Below, piece after piece: positions 23,185 through 34,500 of a stretch of DNA of 64,000 nucleotides. Position 1 is the stretch's first letter. Each line of letters begins with the position of its first letter. This DNA is from Cylindrobasidium torrendii FP15055 ss-10 (lineage: Eukaryota > Basidiomycota > Agaricomycetes > Agaricales > Physalacriaceae). Below the pieces are notes generated by a model. It did not search any database. It saw only the letters and a program-made list of their open reading frames with translations, and was not told where the DNA came from. The stretch spans positions 124,001 through 188,000 of the forward strand of contig KN880432.1 in NCBI GenBank assembly GCA_000934385.1, given 5' to 3'. A program made the translations under genes and the position numbers.

Positions 23185-23942
23185 TACGGGATGGGACTCA
23201 TGGGAGTGTTGTTGGGCCAAGGGGAGGGTGTTGTTGTGTGTATGGATGTACAATGTTATTCAAACCGTTCTGTCAATGAACTATGCATCCAAAGAGATCC
23301 CCTTGAACTGATTTGGAAAGTGGAAGAGCCCACGGCTATTGGATTTAATCATAAGCGAGTGTTCTTCCAGTGTTCCTGAAAGCCTCTCTGAACAGTGCGG
23401 GAGCGCAGAACCTTGGCAATAGAAAGCATGATTGCACGATGCTCAACATTCGGTATAGGCTCAAAGCAGGCTTGTTTAGCACGAGCAAATCCATTTGTCG
23501 GAGGACCAAGCAGACAACAGGGCTGAGGCTGCATCCATTGATGACCACGCATCAGTTGATTGCCGACGGCCGCGCCTTGCATTGTCCAGCCTCAGTGCAC
23601 ATGAATGCAGCGCATTGTTTGAATAGTGATATTTTATTGTTGTATGACCGGCACAAAGACCACCCAAGTCATAGCCAACAGCTGTTTTTGCCATACAAAA
23701 AGAGGCGCCTGAGGAATCATGCGTGGCGCCAACGCTTACCAATCAATCAGGCCCCATTCGGCTGTGCCCGCGCTGGTCTTGGGCTTGCATCACCACCGAC
23801 CACCAGCACCTTCGACGACGAGGTCGTCGAGTGGCCCAAACAGCTGCTGCTTCGTCACACTCTCTTCGCGTGTACAACAGGCTCTACATTATACTCTATA
23901 TTTCCCGCTGGTCGTATTTCCCACACCCAAGTTCCAGCTACA
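23185..23942 (+). other. Intergenic region before RING-H2 gene, no gene seen
   Basis: These 758 bases include the 3' UTR of the DUF202 gene and the upstream region of the RING gene. A plus-strand open frame runs through it into the RING gene. The conserved-looking protein begins only at the MGQTASRQ start (23943), so I treat the upstream part as leader. Confidence 0.45.
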
Positions 23943-26775
23943 ATGGGCCAGACAGCATCGCGCCAGAGAAGACGAGAGTCGGTGGCCTTTCCAAGGCGTC
24001 CAACAACTGTCCATGATCCACCCCCGACGCCGACAACGGAGGGAGCCGCTACCGCTGAGGAGGGAGGCGTGCGACAACCACAAAGCAGGCGCAGCTCTGT
24101 TGGACGCAGTCTTCTTGGATTAGTCAAGCCACGACCTTCAGAGAGGCGGGATCGCTCTAGCTCCGACACAATCCACACCCGCAAGTCATGGCGGGCGTCG
24201 CGCAGAACATCGAGGATGACCGTTCAGCCTGGCGATGGTCCATCCACAAGTACAAGTCCATTGGCTGATAGTCCATCCGTTGTTGTCAACGAGCCACCCC
24301 AGCCTCCATCACAGACAGTAGAGAAGGTGGACAGCCCACCGGCCGAAGAACCTGAGCCCGGGCCGTCACAAGCGCCCGACCTGGACGACCATGTCGTGCT
24401 CGCCCCAGCAGACTTCGCCAGCGCGCCTCAAGAGCTGCCTGACGTGCCCGAGGATGTTTCCCCGCCGCCGACAGTGCATACGGCGGAATCCACTGCGCCT
24501 CAGCCATCCACTCAATCTCCTCCATCCCGCCAATTCCCACCCCCCGGCACACTGGTTCTCGTGCAGGGCGTTGTTCATACGACAGACGTTCCTCGACAGA
24601 TAGAAACCGAAGACTCCGACGTGCATCGGTCATCTACTCCCGCACGTACAGCTAGCATCGCGTCTAGGCCTCGCAGGTTGTCAGCAATGCTCAACTCGCG
24701 GCCACAGAGCACGATGGCTGCAAACTCCCGGCCACAGAGCACGACAGCTGCTGCCGATGTATCACCAACTCCCACTGATCCAGTGCTGCCAGAGGTTGCT
24801 CATCTGCCTGCCGAGGCTACCCCGGCCACTGGCGGTAATGGAACCATATCGTCAAGTAGTATCAACGTTCTAGGCACCTTGCTCAGGTATGCATTATCTC
24901 CCTCTCGACCCTTGGCATGGTCTTGACTGATTTATAGTGTGGCCGCTGCAGCTACCGCCGCCTCTCTTCTCACTGGGTCATCGGAGCCCATTCTGTCATC
25001 CGGTCTCACACCTCCATCCCCCGTAACCTCGGTGCCCATTCCATCTGAAGAACCAAGCCCTGTGTCACAGTCACCGTCTGCCCCATCACTACATTCCCCG
25101 GACTCGACGTCACGCACAGAACGCGTGCGGCAAGCATGGTCTAGCATTCGTGACCGTCTTGGGATGCGGTCACGGCTTGACGAGGAAGGCGATCGCGATG
25201 GCGCGGATGCTCGTGAGAGGATGTTGTCCGAGATGGCACGAGCATTCAGCTTGGGACTCGGCGTTGGCGAATCACCTGACCAACCACCTCCCCTCCATGA
25301 TCATGAACATAGCCCATTGCCAGCAGAGGGCAGCTTCGAGCGCTTCCTCGTCGACCTTCAACTGGATTTGAGGGCCACGCTGTCCTCGGCCGACCCCGTT
25401 AACGCAGAGCTACCTCCAAGTCCACCGCCCCGTGTGTTGCCTGAGCCTCACTGGCGACCTCCGCCGTCGGTTGATCCTCGAGAGCCGCGGTCATCTCGTT
25501 TATCTCTTCCGGCCGGCGACGACGAAGACTTGGACCAGCCGCCCGTGCCGCAGCCAGCACCCAGGCGCCCATCATCCATACGCGCTCCAAGCCTCGACAA
25601 CGACGAAGCCATGCCGCAATTACAAGATGTATCGGATTCTGACTCTGATACTGATACTGACCTCGACCTTGATGACACCGACGACGAACTGGCTCCGGCT
25701 GAGCCGGGAACCCCCTCCAGTGCAGTATCCCCAGAGACCGCACCCACCCCTTCTCAGCCGTCTAACCGCATCAACTGGTGGAGGTTGTACAGGTTCCCAC
25801 CTATCCCAGCTCCTCACGGCTCAGGCCCTGTGCAAGTCAGCCTGAGGACACCGGGCTCGCCAGCGGTGCCAGTAGTACCAATGCCTGCAGCAATGACTGA
25901 AACCCCGACGACCCAAGAGTTACCAGCACCAACTGTTGGCGACGAGCAGCCAGCGCCCGCTTCCGATGTTGTCGTTCCCGTCATCGTTGTTGGGCTACAA
26001 TCAGTCAATATTAACGCAAATTGGCCTGGCGATGTGCCGACCGAAGCCAGTGGCGAACATCCGGGTGTCGACGACGCGGATAATGGCGAACCCCGAGGGC
26101 GGAGGTGGCATTCTCGTGCAGCGAACGCCCTGCGGAACCTGCGTCCTGGTAATGGTCAAGCTCGGCGCTCGGTGAGTGACGACGACACGGGAGCGAGGGT
26201 TGGTACGGGAGACGATGCTGGTTCGAGGACATTCCTCATCTATGTTATTGGTGGTAAGTGCCATGCACACATAGTCGTGCATGTATTAATTGTGATATCA
26301 GGATACTATCCTCCGGACCATTCCATCGTCACCGGCGAGCAACATAATTTGGAATCGTTTGAGGCTCTGTTGTACGTCCTCATACAAAGTTTAGATGATT
26401 TTTACTGATTACACCTCAGGGACCTTGCCGAAATCTTGGGTCAAGTCAAGCCACCAACGGCGTCCAAGGATGACATTGAGCGTAGTGCCTTAGAAGTCAT
26501 CAAGGCGGCTGAGGTGGCACACTATGAAGAAGACGGCAAGATATCATCCAACTGTACCGAGAGGGTAAAATGACCTTACAATTTGGCGTCACTGTCGACT
26601 AACTATTCCCTAGTGTTTGATCTGTCTGGACGAGTATGCGCCTGAAGACGACGTACGCGTGATGAGCTGCCGACACGCATTCCATCAAGGCTGTGTTGAT
26701 ACATGGCTACAGACCGGGAAGAACAACTGCCCAGCCTGCCGTGGGGCTGGTGTGGCAACAGAGTCGCCGATTTAG
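23943..26775 (+). CDS. RING-H2 E3 ligase-like protein with myristoylation-type N-terminus
   Basis: This is a long, mostly disordered protein of about 860 aa ending in one RING-H2 finger. The start ATG at 23943 is followed by GQTASRQRRR, a good N-myristoylation consensus (Gly at 2, Ser at 6) with a basic cluster, suggesting membrane tethering. The middle 750 residues are Pro/Ser/Asp-rich with an acidic run near 25640. The last exons hold two short conserved stretches (RTFLIYVIGGYYPPDHSIVT and LAEILGQVKPPTASKDDIE) and the RING: CLICLDEYAPEDDVRVMSCR then HAFHQGCVDTWLQTGKNNCP with a final CRG. All eight zinc ligands are present. Introns lie near 24886, 26254, 26372 and 26567. The stop TAG is at 26773-26775. 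It is probably a ubiquitin ligase; the substrate is unknown. Confidence 0.85.
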
Positions 26776-27385
26776 GTCTTTCAGGCGCGTCACTATCGTA
26801 CACCCACTTCATACGAACACCCTCTTTAAACACATTTTACGTTTATTCTGTAGCTCTTTCACCTCATTTCTCCCCATCTTCTCATCGTTTTTGCACGTTT
26901 ACGTAGTCAGTTAACCGTCCCAGCCTCTCATTTCTTCTCGTTTTCGAGCTTCCGCACTTGTAGCGTCGTAAATATAATCCAAACATCTGTGGTATCTGGT
27001 GCTTAGTATGGCTGTTGCCATTTGACCGGGCAGTCACTTTCAATATCTCAAGGTTCTCAATAATGCGATCAGGTTCGACACCTGACATTGGTAGCTGATA
27101 TCATGCTCCTGGAACTCGACGGTTGTGCAACATGGCAGAAAGGTTCACAGTGGGATTTACGACTTCCAAGATGATCTCTACTTGAAGCCAGGTAGTGGTG
27201 GTGGTAGAGGAAAATGCCTCGGTTTCTGCGCAGTATGCAGAGTAACGGTAATTGCTTGGGATCTAGTGAATTCAAATCTCTTTTCCAGCGTTGTATTCTA
27301 TCTTTACAATTATTCTTTGGTTTCCTGGCTCCCCTGTTATGTTTAAGTAACAGTCAGAAGTTGCATGAGCCTGAATACACGAGAT
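26776..27385. other. Convergent intergenic region RING / F-box, no gene seen
   Basis: This 610-base gap between the stop codons of two convergent genes is AT-rich with T-runs. No convincing exon or RNA gene is present. Confidence 0.5.
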
Positions 27386-29071
27386 TTAAGACGTACATTC
27401 CGCAGAGAGGCTGCTCGGAGGACCGCCCGGCTGGTGTTTGAGGGACGCCAGTTTCTTGACTAACAAACTGGATGCCATCTCCCTCTTCGAAAACATAGTT
27501 TGCATGAACCTTGGAGGGGCATCCACCATATCCACCGCTATGTGAAGATGGCCTATAAATGCACCTGGCGCCATCTTTGTAGGCCGTACACATCGTTTTT
27601 CAACGAGACGTCCGAACATGTCCCAGTTTGCACACTCCCGCACGTATGGGCCACGGATCTGTAGCCTTTTGAGATTTGGGAATGTGCCATCCACGAGGTG
27701 CGGGACAACGTCTTGTGCGAGGTGGGTACGCCAAGTTGTGCTGCCACTTACGGGCCATAGCGCGAGCGAGGTGAGGGTGTCGTTGAAGGCGGGTATAGAC
27801 GAGGACCAGCAGGAGAACGGGTGTTCGATGTCTAGTGTTTGGAGAGGGCACTCTGAACGACGCAGGAATGGCTCGAGCGCATCTCGAACTGTTCCCACAG
27901 TGTCGAGATCAGTGAGTGAAGGACAGTTGAGGGAAGAGAGGATCTTGCTGTCGTCGTAAGTGTGGAAGAGAGTGAGAGACGGTAGAGTGATGACTTTCTC
28001 GGGCACCGGTAAACGTCCCAATGCTTGGTGAGAACTCGGGCAGCCAAATACGATCAGCCCCTCCAGATCGCGGCAATGGGGTAAAATCAGCGGGCAAAAA
28101 GACTCTAACATTGACAGCCTTTTGAGGTTTTTGAATAGCTTGAATCGCTCGTATTGCGAAGGCTTGCTGTTGGGAGGGGGAACCGGATCTGGATGGTACT
28201 TGTGCGTGAGTTGTAGAACAAGGTATTCCAGTGTAGTACAGTCACGGAAAGGCTCCAGATAGCTGAAGATATGCCCATCCTGAACATAAGCATCCATTAT
28301 GGTAACACGTTTGAGCATGGGCATTGTACCCAGTGATTCTGGCTTCCCCAAGAGAGAAAGCATGTCCGTGGCGTCCTTTGCGAAAAACAAATCGCGGAAC
28401 TGTGAGCTTTTGCGTAGAAGCAGCTCTGTAGCAGGAGTTCCCTTCGACACAGCAAACGCCAGATTAATCGGCGCATGGCCGACCCGTTCCAGAGCCATTT
28501 CAATCAATGGCCTGGGCGATGCACCATGTATGAGCATCGAAGCCCAAAGCATCGGGGTACCGTTGGCAATGGCGCGCCACCAACTGCAGACTTGAGCAAG
28601 AAGCCATGGGCCCTGTTTCTCATCTTTATCCGCGGTCCACAGTGCTCTATCGAAAGTACTGCAGTGGTGGGTGAAGAGCATGAAGATTTTGATGAGAACA
28701 TCGATAGGAAGACTGTAGAACCGTGATGTGAGCGTCCTGTGTCGCCGAGCAGCCTCGTGCGCGCGCTCCCTGCTTGCACGTAGTTCGCGGAGATGAATCT
28801 CAGTATGAATGATGTCTTGGTCGAGTCCTGCTACTTCAGCCTCGATATCGGTGATATGTTTCTGCACACTGCGATGTAGTGCCGTTCCTTTGTCAAACTG
28901 CCCCCCGAGATAAGACTCAAATGCGGGAGAGAGGTGTTTCTGGCGCTTTGGTGTTGGAGAGCGACCGCAGTGACAACAGAGGAGAGAAGCACTCTTTTTG
29001 GTCTGCAAACCAGATCTTTGAATGAGGCCTACAGAACGCAGTTTCTCAAATGGGCCCACCTTGCCTTGCAT
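27386..29071 (-). CDS. F-box protein of the agaricomycete type
   Basis: This is a single-exon gene for a protein of 561 aa. A basic N-terminus and a predicted coiled coil (residues about 65-110, HIHLREL-type heptads) precede the F-box: FYSLPIDVLIKIFMLFTHHC, then WLLAQVCSWWRAIANGTPML. The rest resembles degenerate leucine-rich repeats (LKRLSMLESFCPLILPHCRD, LTSLALWPVS). Such proteins are SCF ubiquitin-ligase adaptors and form one of the largest families in mushroom-forming fungi, most with unknown substrates. The motif ALWTADKDEKQGPWLLAQVC is the usual extension of this subfamily. It ends at 27386 and converges on the RING gene, so two ubiquitin-pathway genes are neighbours, possibly by chance. 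Confidence 0.85.
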   Translation of the reverse strand: MQGKVGPFEKLRSVGLIQRSGLQTKKSASLLCCHCGRSPTPKRQKHLSPAFESYLGGQFDKGTALHRSVQKHITDIEAEVAGLDQDIIHTEIHLRELRASRERAHEAARRHRTLTSRFYSLPIDVLIKIFMLFTHHCSTFDRALWTADKDEKQGPWLLAQVCSWWRAIANGTPMLWASMLIHGASPRPLIEMALERVGHAPINLAFAVSKGTPATELLLRKSSQFRDLFFAKDATDMLSLLGKPESLGTMPMLKRVTIMDAYVQDGHIFSYLEPFRDCTTLEYLVLQLTHKYHPDPVPPPNSKPSQYERFKLFKNLKRLSMLESFCPLILPHCRDLEGLIVFGCPSSHQALGRLPVPEKVITLPSLTLFHTYDDSKILSSLNCPSLTDLDTVGTVRDALEPFLRRSECPLQTLDIEHPFSCWSSSIPAFNDTLTSLALWPVSGSTTWRTHLAQDVVPHLVDGTFPNLKRLQIRGPYVRECANWDMFGRLVEKRCVRPTKMAPGAFIGHLHIAVDMVDAPPRFMQTMFSKREMASSLLVKKLASLKHQPGGPPSSLSAECTS

Positions 29072-29289
29072 CGTGATTGTCGATGTGGTTTGAGGCAGAG
29101 ATGGGTACGATAGTACTAGATCCTGCGATTGGCGCCTTCTGGCAATTGCCGCGCGACTTCTTCATCTTCGGCAATCCACATGTTCAACTCGTTCGCACAG
29201 ATTCTGAATGCACGACTCGTGTTAGGTTAACGCCAGCAGCCCCTCCACTGGCCGCAAATGCACTGGGTTATGATACTCCAAATTGTACA

Positions 29290-31423
29290 TTACGCCTTGA
29301 CAAGCTTTGCCGCTGAATCCGTACCAGCAATCCTCTCTAGTTTGAACCAATCATACTTGGAGAACAACATTTTACACGAGACGTCCTGACTCTCCACATC
29401 ATCGTCTAAAAACGGGCAAGAGAGCATCTCGGCGTAGAATTGCTGGTGGTCGGGCGGACCGTAGAAGACAATGTTACGGACCCCGCGTAGCTTGTATCGG
29501 CGGAAGAAGTGGAATCTCTCGCTGACGAGGAGGAATGCCTTTTGGCCCGAAAAGAAGGCCTGGCGTGCGCGGGAAATCTCTGGGTTTGTCGAATACTCCG
29601 ATAAAACAGTGAACGTTACGCCAGATTGCTTGCGGAAGTAATTGTGGACACGAATGAAGTCGAAGGAGGAGGGAACAAAGATTACAGTGTTCGTGCTTTG
29701 AACGGCGGACTTCAAAAGGGCTGGCAGAAGTTGGGTTGTAAAGTGCTGGAAGCGTTTTTCGGGCTCGTCCGCAGGGTTAGATGCCTCAAATTGGATAAGC
29801 TCGGGTGAAAGACCGTCTGGAATGGAGACAGGCGACCATTGCTTTTCCAATCGAATCTTTCCTGCAACATTTGTCAACGTCGAGTTGAAAAGTGCGCGCG
29901 TCTCCGAGGTTTCGAACCCAGTCATAAGGATGGACTGGCGCAAATATTTAGCCCTGTGTAAGTTGTATTAGCAGAAACTGCAACAAAAATATGCAACATA
30001 CTGGTCATCGAGATACCAGGGCTTGATACGCGAAAAGTCAGTGTCGTGTGACTCTTTCGGTAGTTTGTTGAGATGAGAAAACACAAACTAAACCCAGGTC
30101 AGAAAGCAGGGACACGAGCGAGGGAGCTACTCACGTTGACATGTTCCCAATTTTGCATCGCCAGCGCGTCCATCTGGTCAACAATGACCATTTCGATGGA
30201 CGAGAGGTAGTCGGCACCCTTCTCTTTCTGTATTGACTGCCTTAACCCAAGCGGACTGGCCATTATGATATCGCAGCCGTAGAATTCGGTGAACATCTTC
30301 ACACTCTTTCTGGTGAGTTTGATTCCCACTCTGAAGCTATCGTCGACGTTGCCCTTGAAAGTCTCGACATGATCCTGAGGATATGTGCCCGGCGCGGCAG
30401 CCGCAAGCTTGTCTACAGCATCTTTGGGTAGACCATACTCCGCCACAAAACGTCCTTGGTTCTCGATTTGGAATTCGGGCGATGGTGTATGGGAAGTAAG
30501 GGCATGGAACCAGGCGAGGGCTGAATTCCGGAAGGGGAGGAGAATGAGTACAGACGGTCGCGTGAAGCCTTGGTCTTGTACGTCCTCCGGTGCAGGTGCC
30601 TCGGGAACGGCTTTTGCTGCAGCAGTCAGACGCTCGTTGTTCTTTATGATGCGGCGTCGTTTCCTGCACAGGATTAGTTCAGGCGCACAAGTTGATGGGT
30701 CTGCGCACTTTGTTACATGGTTGATGGCATGTAATGAGATTGCCTCGCGGAACGAGCGCTTGGTTTCCCAGGGACTGTGGGACAAGTAGATGTCCGCATT
30801 TGAAGATAGCACCTCGAGTAGTTCATCTTGCAACTGTGCATCCTCTATGGATCATTGAGCATGGTTTGATATGTGAGATATATGCACCCACTGGCTGAGC
30901 TTTTGGTTTTTCTTGCCTTGTAGGGTTTATGGAGGCGATCCAGAACCTGTAGCACGGTGAGCGAGGTGCGTGCACAAGGATGAGGTACGTACACCATGTC
31001 CTTTGAATTGTGAAGGTCCCGGGTGAGACGCCCCTTCCGGCACTAATTCCACAAGAGTGCCAAGCTTCCCCTTGGTGAATTTGCTTGATTTCCACCGCCG
31101 TTCGTTTGCTGCATTGCGTGAGGAATCTGTTAGCACTGCTGGGGCGGCTCCAAAATGTGCTTCATAAGGATCTGAAGGGCTATCTAGTACACGTTAGTTG
31201 AAGAACTGCAGGTGGGTAAGCACGCACCCTCATCCTCCGCGCCATTCTGATCTACAGGTTGCTCTGGCTCCTTCTCTATTTCATCCACCACGACTTCGGT
31301 CACCACAGTCTTGTTGCGCTTGTTCAACTTTTCCGAAGGTCCCTTTTCTGCGCTCCATTTTCTTCTGCCGTATTTTGTAGCGGAGACGTTGAGCAATGTC
31401 AGTAGTCGAGTGTTGGAGTCCAT
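29290..31423 (-). CDS. UTP25: U3 snoRNP-associated protein Utp25
   Basis: Utp25 (DEF/Digestive-organ expansion factor family) is a nucleolar SSU-processome protein resembling a DEAD-box helicase without catalytic motifs. The start at 31423 gives [20 protein letters not shown]. An acidic/basic linker follows, then the conserved core: [60 protein letters not shown] and [20 protein letters not shown]. The motif II position reads [16 protein letters not shown], so DEAD is replaced. The C-terminal half contains [18 protein letters not shown] and [19 protein letters not shown], both typical of the family. Several short introns are visible, for example near 29960, 30110, 30660 and 30840. The gene shares a very short promoter with TOP3. 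Confidence 0.92.
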
Positions 31424-31527
31424 ATTGCAGATATTTTCTCGATCAGAGTTGATGGCACTTGCAATTTCCGATCACGTGCTTCACGTGCCAGGCGCGTTCG
31501 CCAGTGACCACCATTATCAACGCCGCG
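31424..31527. promoter_or_regulatory. Bidirectional promoter UTP25/TOP3
   Basis: Only 104 bases separate the UTP25 and TOP3 start codons. The stretch contains the palindrome-like ATCACGTGCTTCACGTG near 31471-31487, two CACGTG-type E-box cores that could be bHLH factor sites serving both directions. Confidence 0.55.
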
Positions 31528-34500
31528 ATGCGCGTTTTGTGCGTAGCCGAGAAGCCGTCCATCTCCAAATCGGTCACTGGAATTCTTTCTGGCGGAAGAT
31601 ACACGACCGTGCGTCCCCAGCGCGCCCGTTGGCAAAGCTAACTGTGTTCTAGAGAAGCACGCGCAGTCAGTACATTAAGAACTACGACTTTGACTATGGC
31701 CCCACGAACTCTCACTACACTATGACGGCAGTCTCAGGGCATCTAACTAGCCACGACTTCTTCGACACACATCGTAAATGGCATTCATGCGACCCATATG
31801 ACCTCTTCGACGCGAACGTCAAGGTTGACACGTCCGAAGACTCCAAAGCCATCGAACAGAACTTGTTTTCTGAAGCACGCAAGAACGATATGCTTATGAT
31901 ATGGACGGATTGTGATCGAGAAGGAGAGCACATTGGGTCCGAAATAGCAGCAATATGCAGACGGGCAAAGCCCAATATTCAGGTTAAACGCGCCCGGTTC
32001 AGTGCCATTATTGCAGAGTGCGTGGTCTTCCAGTCCAATGTGCTTATTGCTAACTTGTTTCAGGCAAATACATCGCGCAGCGCAGCGTCCGGTGGAGCTC
32101 GACCAGAGGCAGGCCGATGCAGTCGAAGCCCGCACGATTCTAGACCTTAAGATTGGCGCTGCCTTTACCAGACTACAAACGCTCACCCTTCAGAACGAAA
32201 TTCAGCGCATTCGTGACGACAAACAAGTCCTTTCCTATGGTAGACCTGCACCCTGTCACCCAAACGGCGCTGACCGTGCACAGGTCCATGTCAGTTCCCC
32301 ACACTAGGCTTCGTGGTTGCACGGTACAAAGAGGTCGCCATGTTCAAACCCGAGAAATTCTGGTACATACACCTCGCGCTCACCCGGCAGTCGGCCTCCC
32401 AGGGCAATGAAGAGACCACCTTCATTTGGCGCAGAGGGCACCTTTTCGGCTACGACGAAGCCGCGACACTTTACGAGATAGTTGTCGAGACAGAGACTGC
32501 TACAGTGACCAAGGTTCAGAAGAAGGAGACGAAGAAGTGGAAGCCATTGCCGCTCACGACAGTCGAGTTACAAAAGGCTGGCTCGCGTTTGCTCAAGTTG
32601 TCACCCAAGAAGATACTCGACGTATGTTTTCATTCAGTCCGTGGGTGCTGTTTAGCCTTATACTGTGTTAGATTGCGGAAAAGCTCTACAACAACGGTTT
32701 CCTATCCTATCCGCGTACAGAGACCGACCAGTTCGACCCACAATTCAATTTTGCAAGTTTAATTGAGAAGCAAAAGGCAGATGCTGCTTGGGGAGGCTTT
32801 GCGACTAAGTATGGCTCTGGATATCTTCAATCTTTGATTGCTGAGCAAATTATACAGCCTGGAGAATGGCCAGTTCGAAAAACCTCGCAAGGGAAAGCAT
32901 GACGATAAAGCCCATCCTCCTATCCATCCCACGGCCCATGCTGGTAATCTGGCTGGAGACGAGAAACGTGTATATGAGTTCATAACTCGACGATTCCTTG
33001 CCTGCTGTTCCAAGGATGCGAAGGGTTGGCAAACGACCGTCGAGGTTGAATACGGCGGCGAGGAGTTCTATGCCACCGGCCTCACTGTGACGGAAAAGAA
33101 CTACTTGGTCGTCTATCCATACGATAAGTGGTCAGACAACTACATCCCTGACTTTCAGGAAGGCGAGGAGTTCCAGCCATCTGTGTGCGAGTTGCGAGAC
33201 GGGCAGACGTCTAAACCCAACCTACTTACTGAGGCTGACCTCGTCTCGCTCATGGACAAGAATGGCATTGGTGCGCGATTGGATATTCCAGCTCCTGGGC
33301 ACCGTACTCATCTTTGAGCAGGAACGGACGCGACCATTGCTCAGCATATCGAGACTATCGTTAATCGCAACTATGTTATCGAGCACTATGAGGGACAGAC
33401 CAAATATCTTTTGCCTTCTGTACTCGGGATTGGTCTCATCGAAGGCTACAGTCAGATTGGTTTACAAAAGAGTCTGGACAAGCCCCAGCTCAGGCGCGAG
33501 GCGCGTATTACTCTTTTCCCTTGCCTTGACGTCGCGTATGCTGAGTTGTTAACAGACGGAACGCCGTATGGTGCAGGTCTGCCAGGGCGCTGTGTCCAAA
33601 GATGCGATGATGGCCGAAAGTCTCGAACAGTACAAGCAGATATTTCAAATTGCGCGAGGGGAATTCGACAGGATTACAAGGGTTCGTGCACCGGCCTGAT
33701 GATTACTCTGTGCTTATTGTGATGAAATGCAGAGTGTGCGCACACTACTTCAGCGAGATGGAAACGCGGGGGGAGGCGGAGGCGGTGGTGGCGGCGGTGA
33801 CGGTCGTCCCGGCGGTGGCGGCGGTGCAAATGGCCCCGCACAGGGTGGCGGTGGCGGAGCAGGTGGTCGGGGTGCCCGAGGCGGTGGTCCTGGTGGTGGC
33901 GCAAACGGAGGAGGCGCTCCTCCCCCTCCGGCGCCTCCCAGGCCACCTGCGTCCAAGCCAAAAGCACCACCGAAACCCAAAGCTCCAGCACGAAAGCCAC
34001 CGCCAGAGACTATTGTAATTGATGACGATGAAGACGACTTGTTTGCAGATTTCGATGGTGCGAAAACCTTTCCTACAGTTGCTGTTGCTCTAACTGTGCG
34101 ACAGACCCGTTCGATGACGACGTGAAAATGGTTACAACACCTGCACCCAAGAAGCGTACCTCGACACGGGCTCCACCGCCGCCGCCGCCGAAGCCAGTTT
34201 CATCTGCAGTACCACCACCGTCCAGAGCAAAGTCTAGTGTGACTGACGGCGGGGAACCAATGTGCAAATGCAATGTAACGGCTGTGCAACGTACCGTCAC
34301 GAAGGAGTCCGCCTCGAAGGGACGCCAGTTCTGGACATGTCATGAAAATCCAGGCTGTGGATTCTTTCAGTGGGCTGAGGACAGTGCTTCTGGTGGAGGG
34401 GGAACGCCCTCTGTACCTGCAAAACGCAGTTACTCCGCTGTGAGTCCCTCTACTTTTGGCCGCTGAATGTGCTTATCGATGTCTTCTAGACGGCGGCGGA

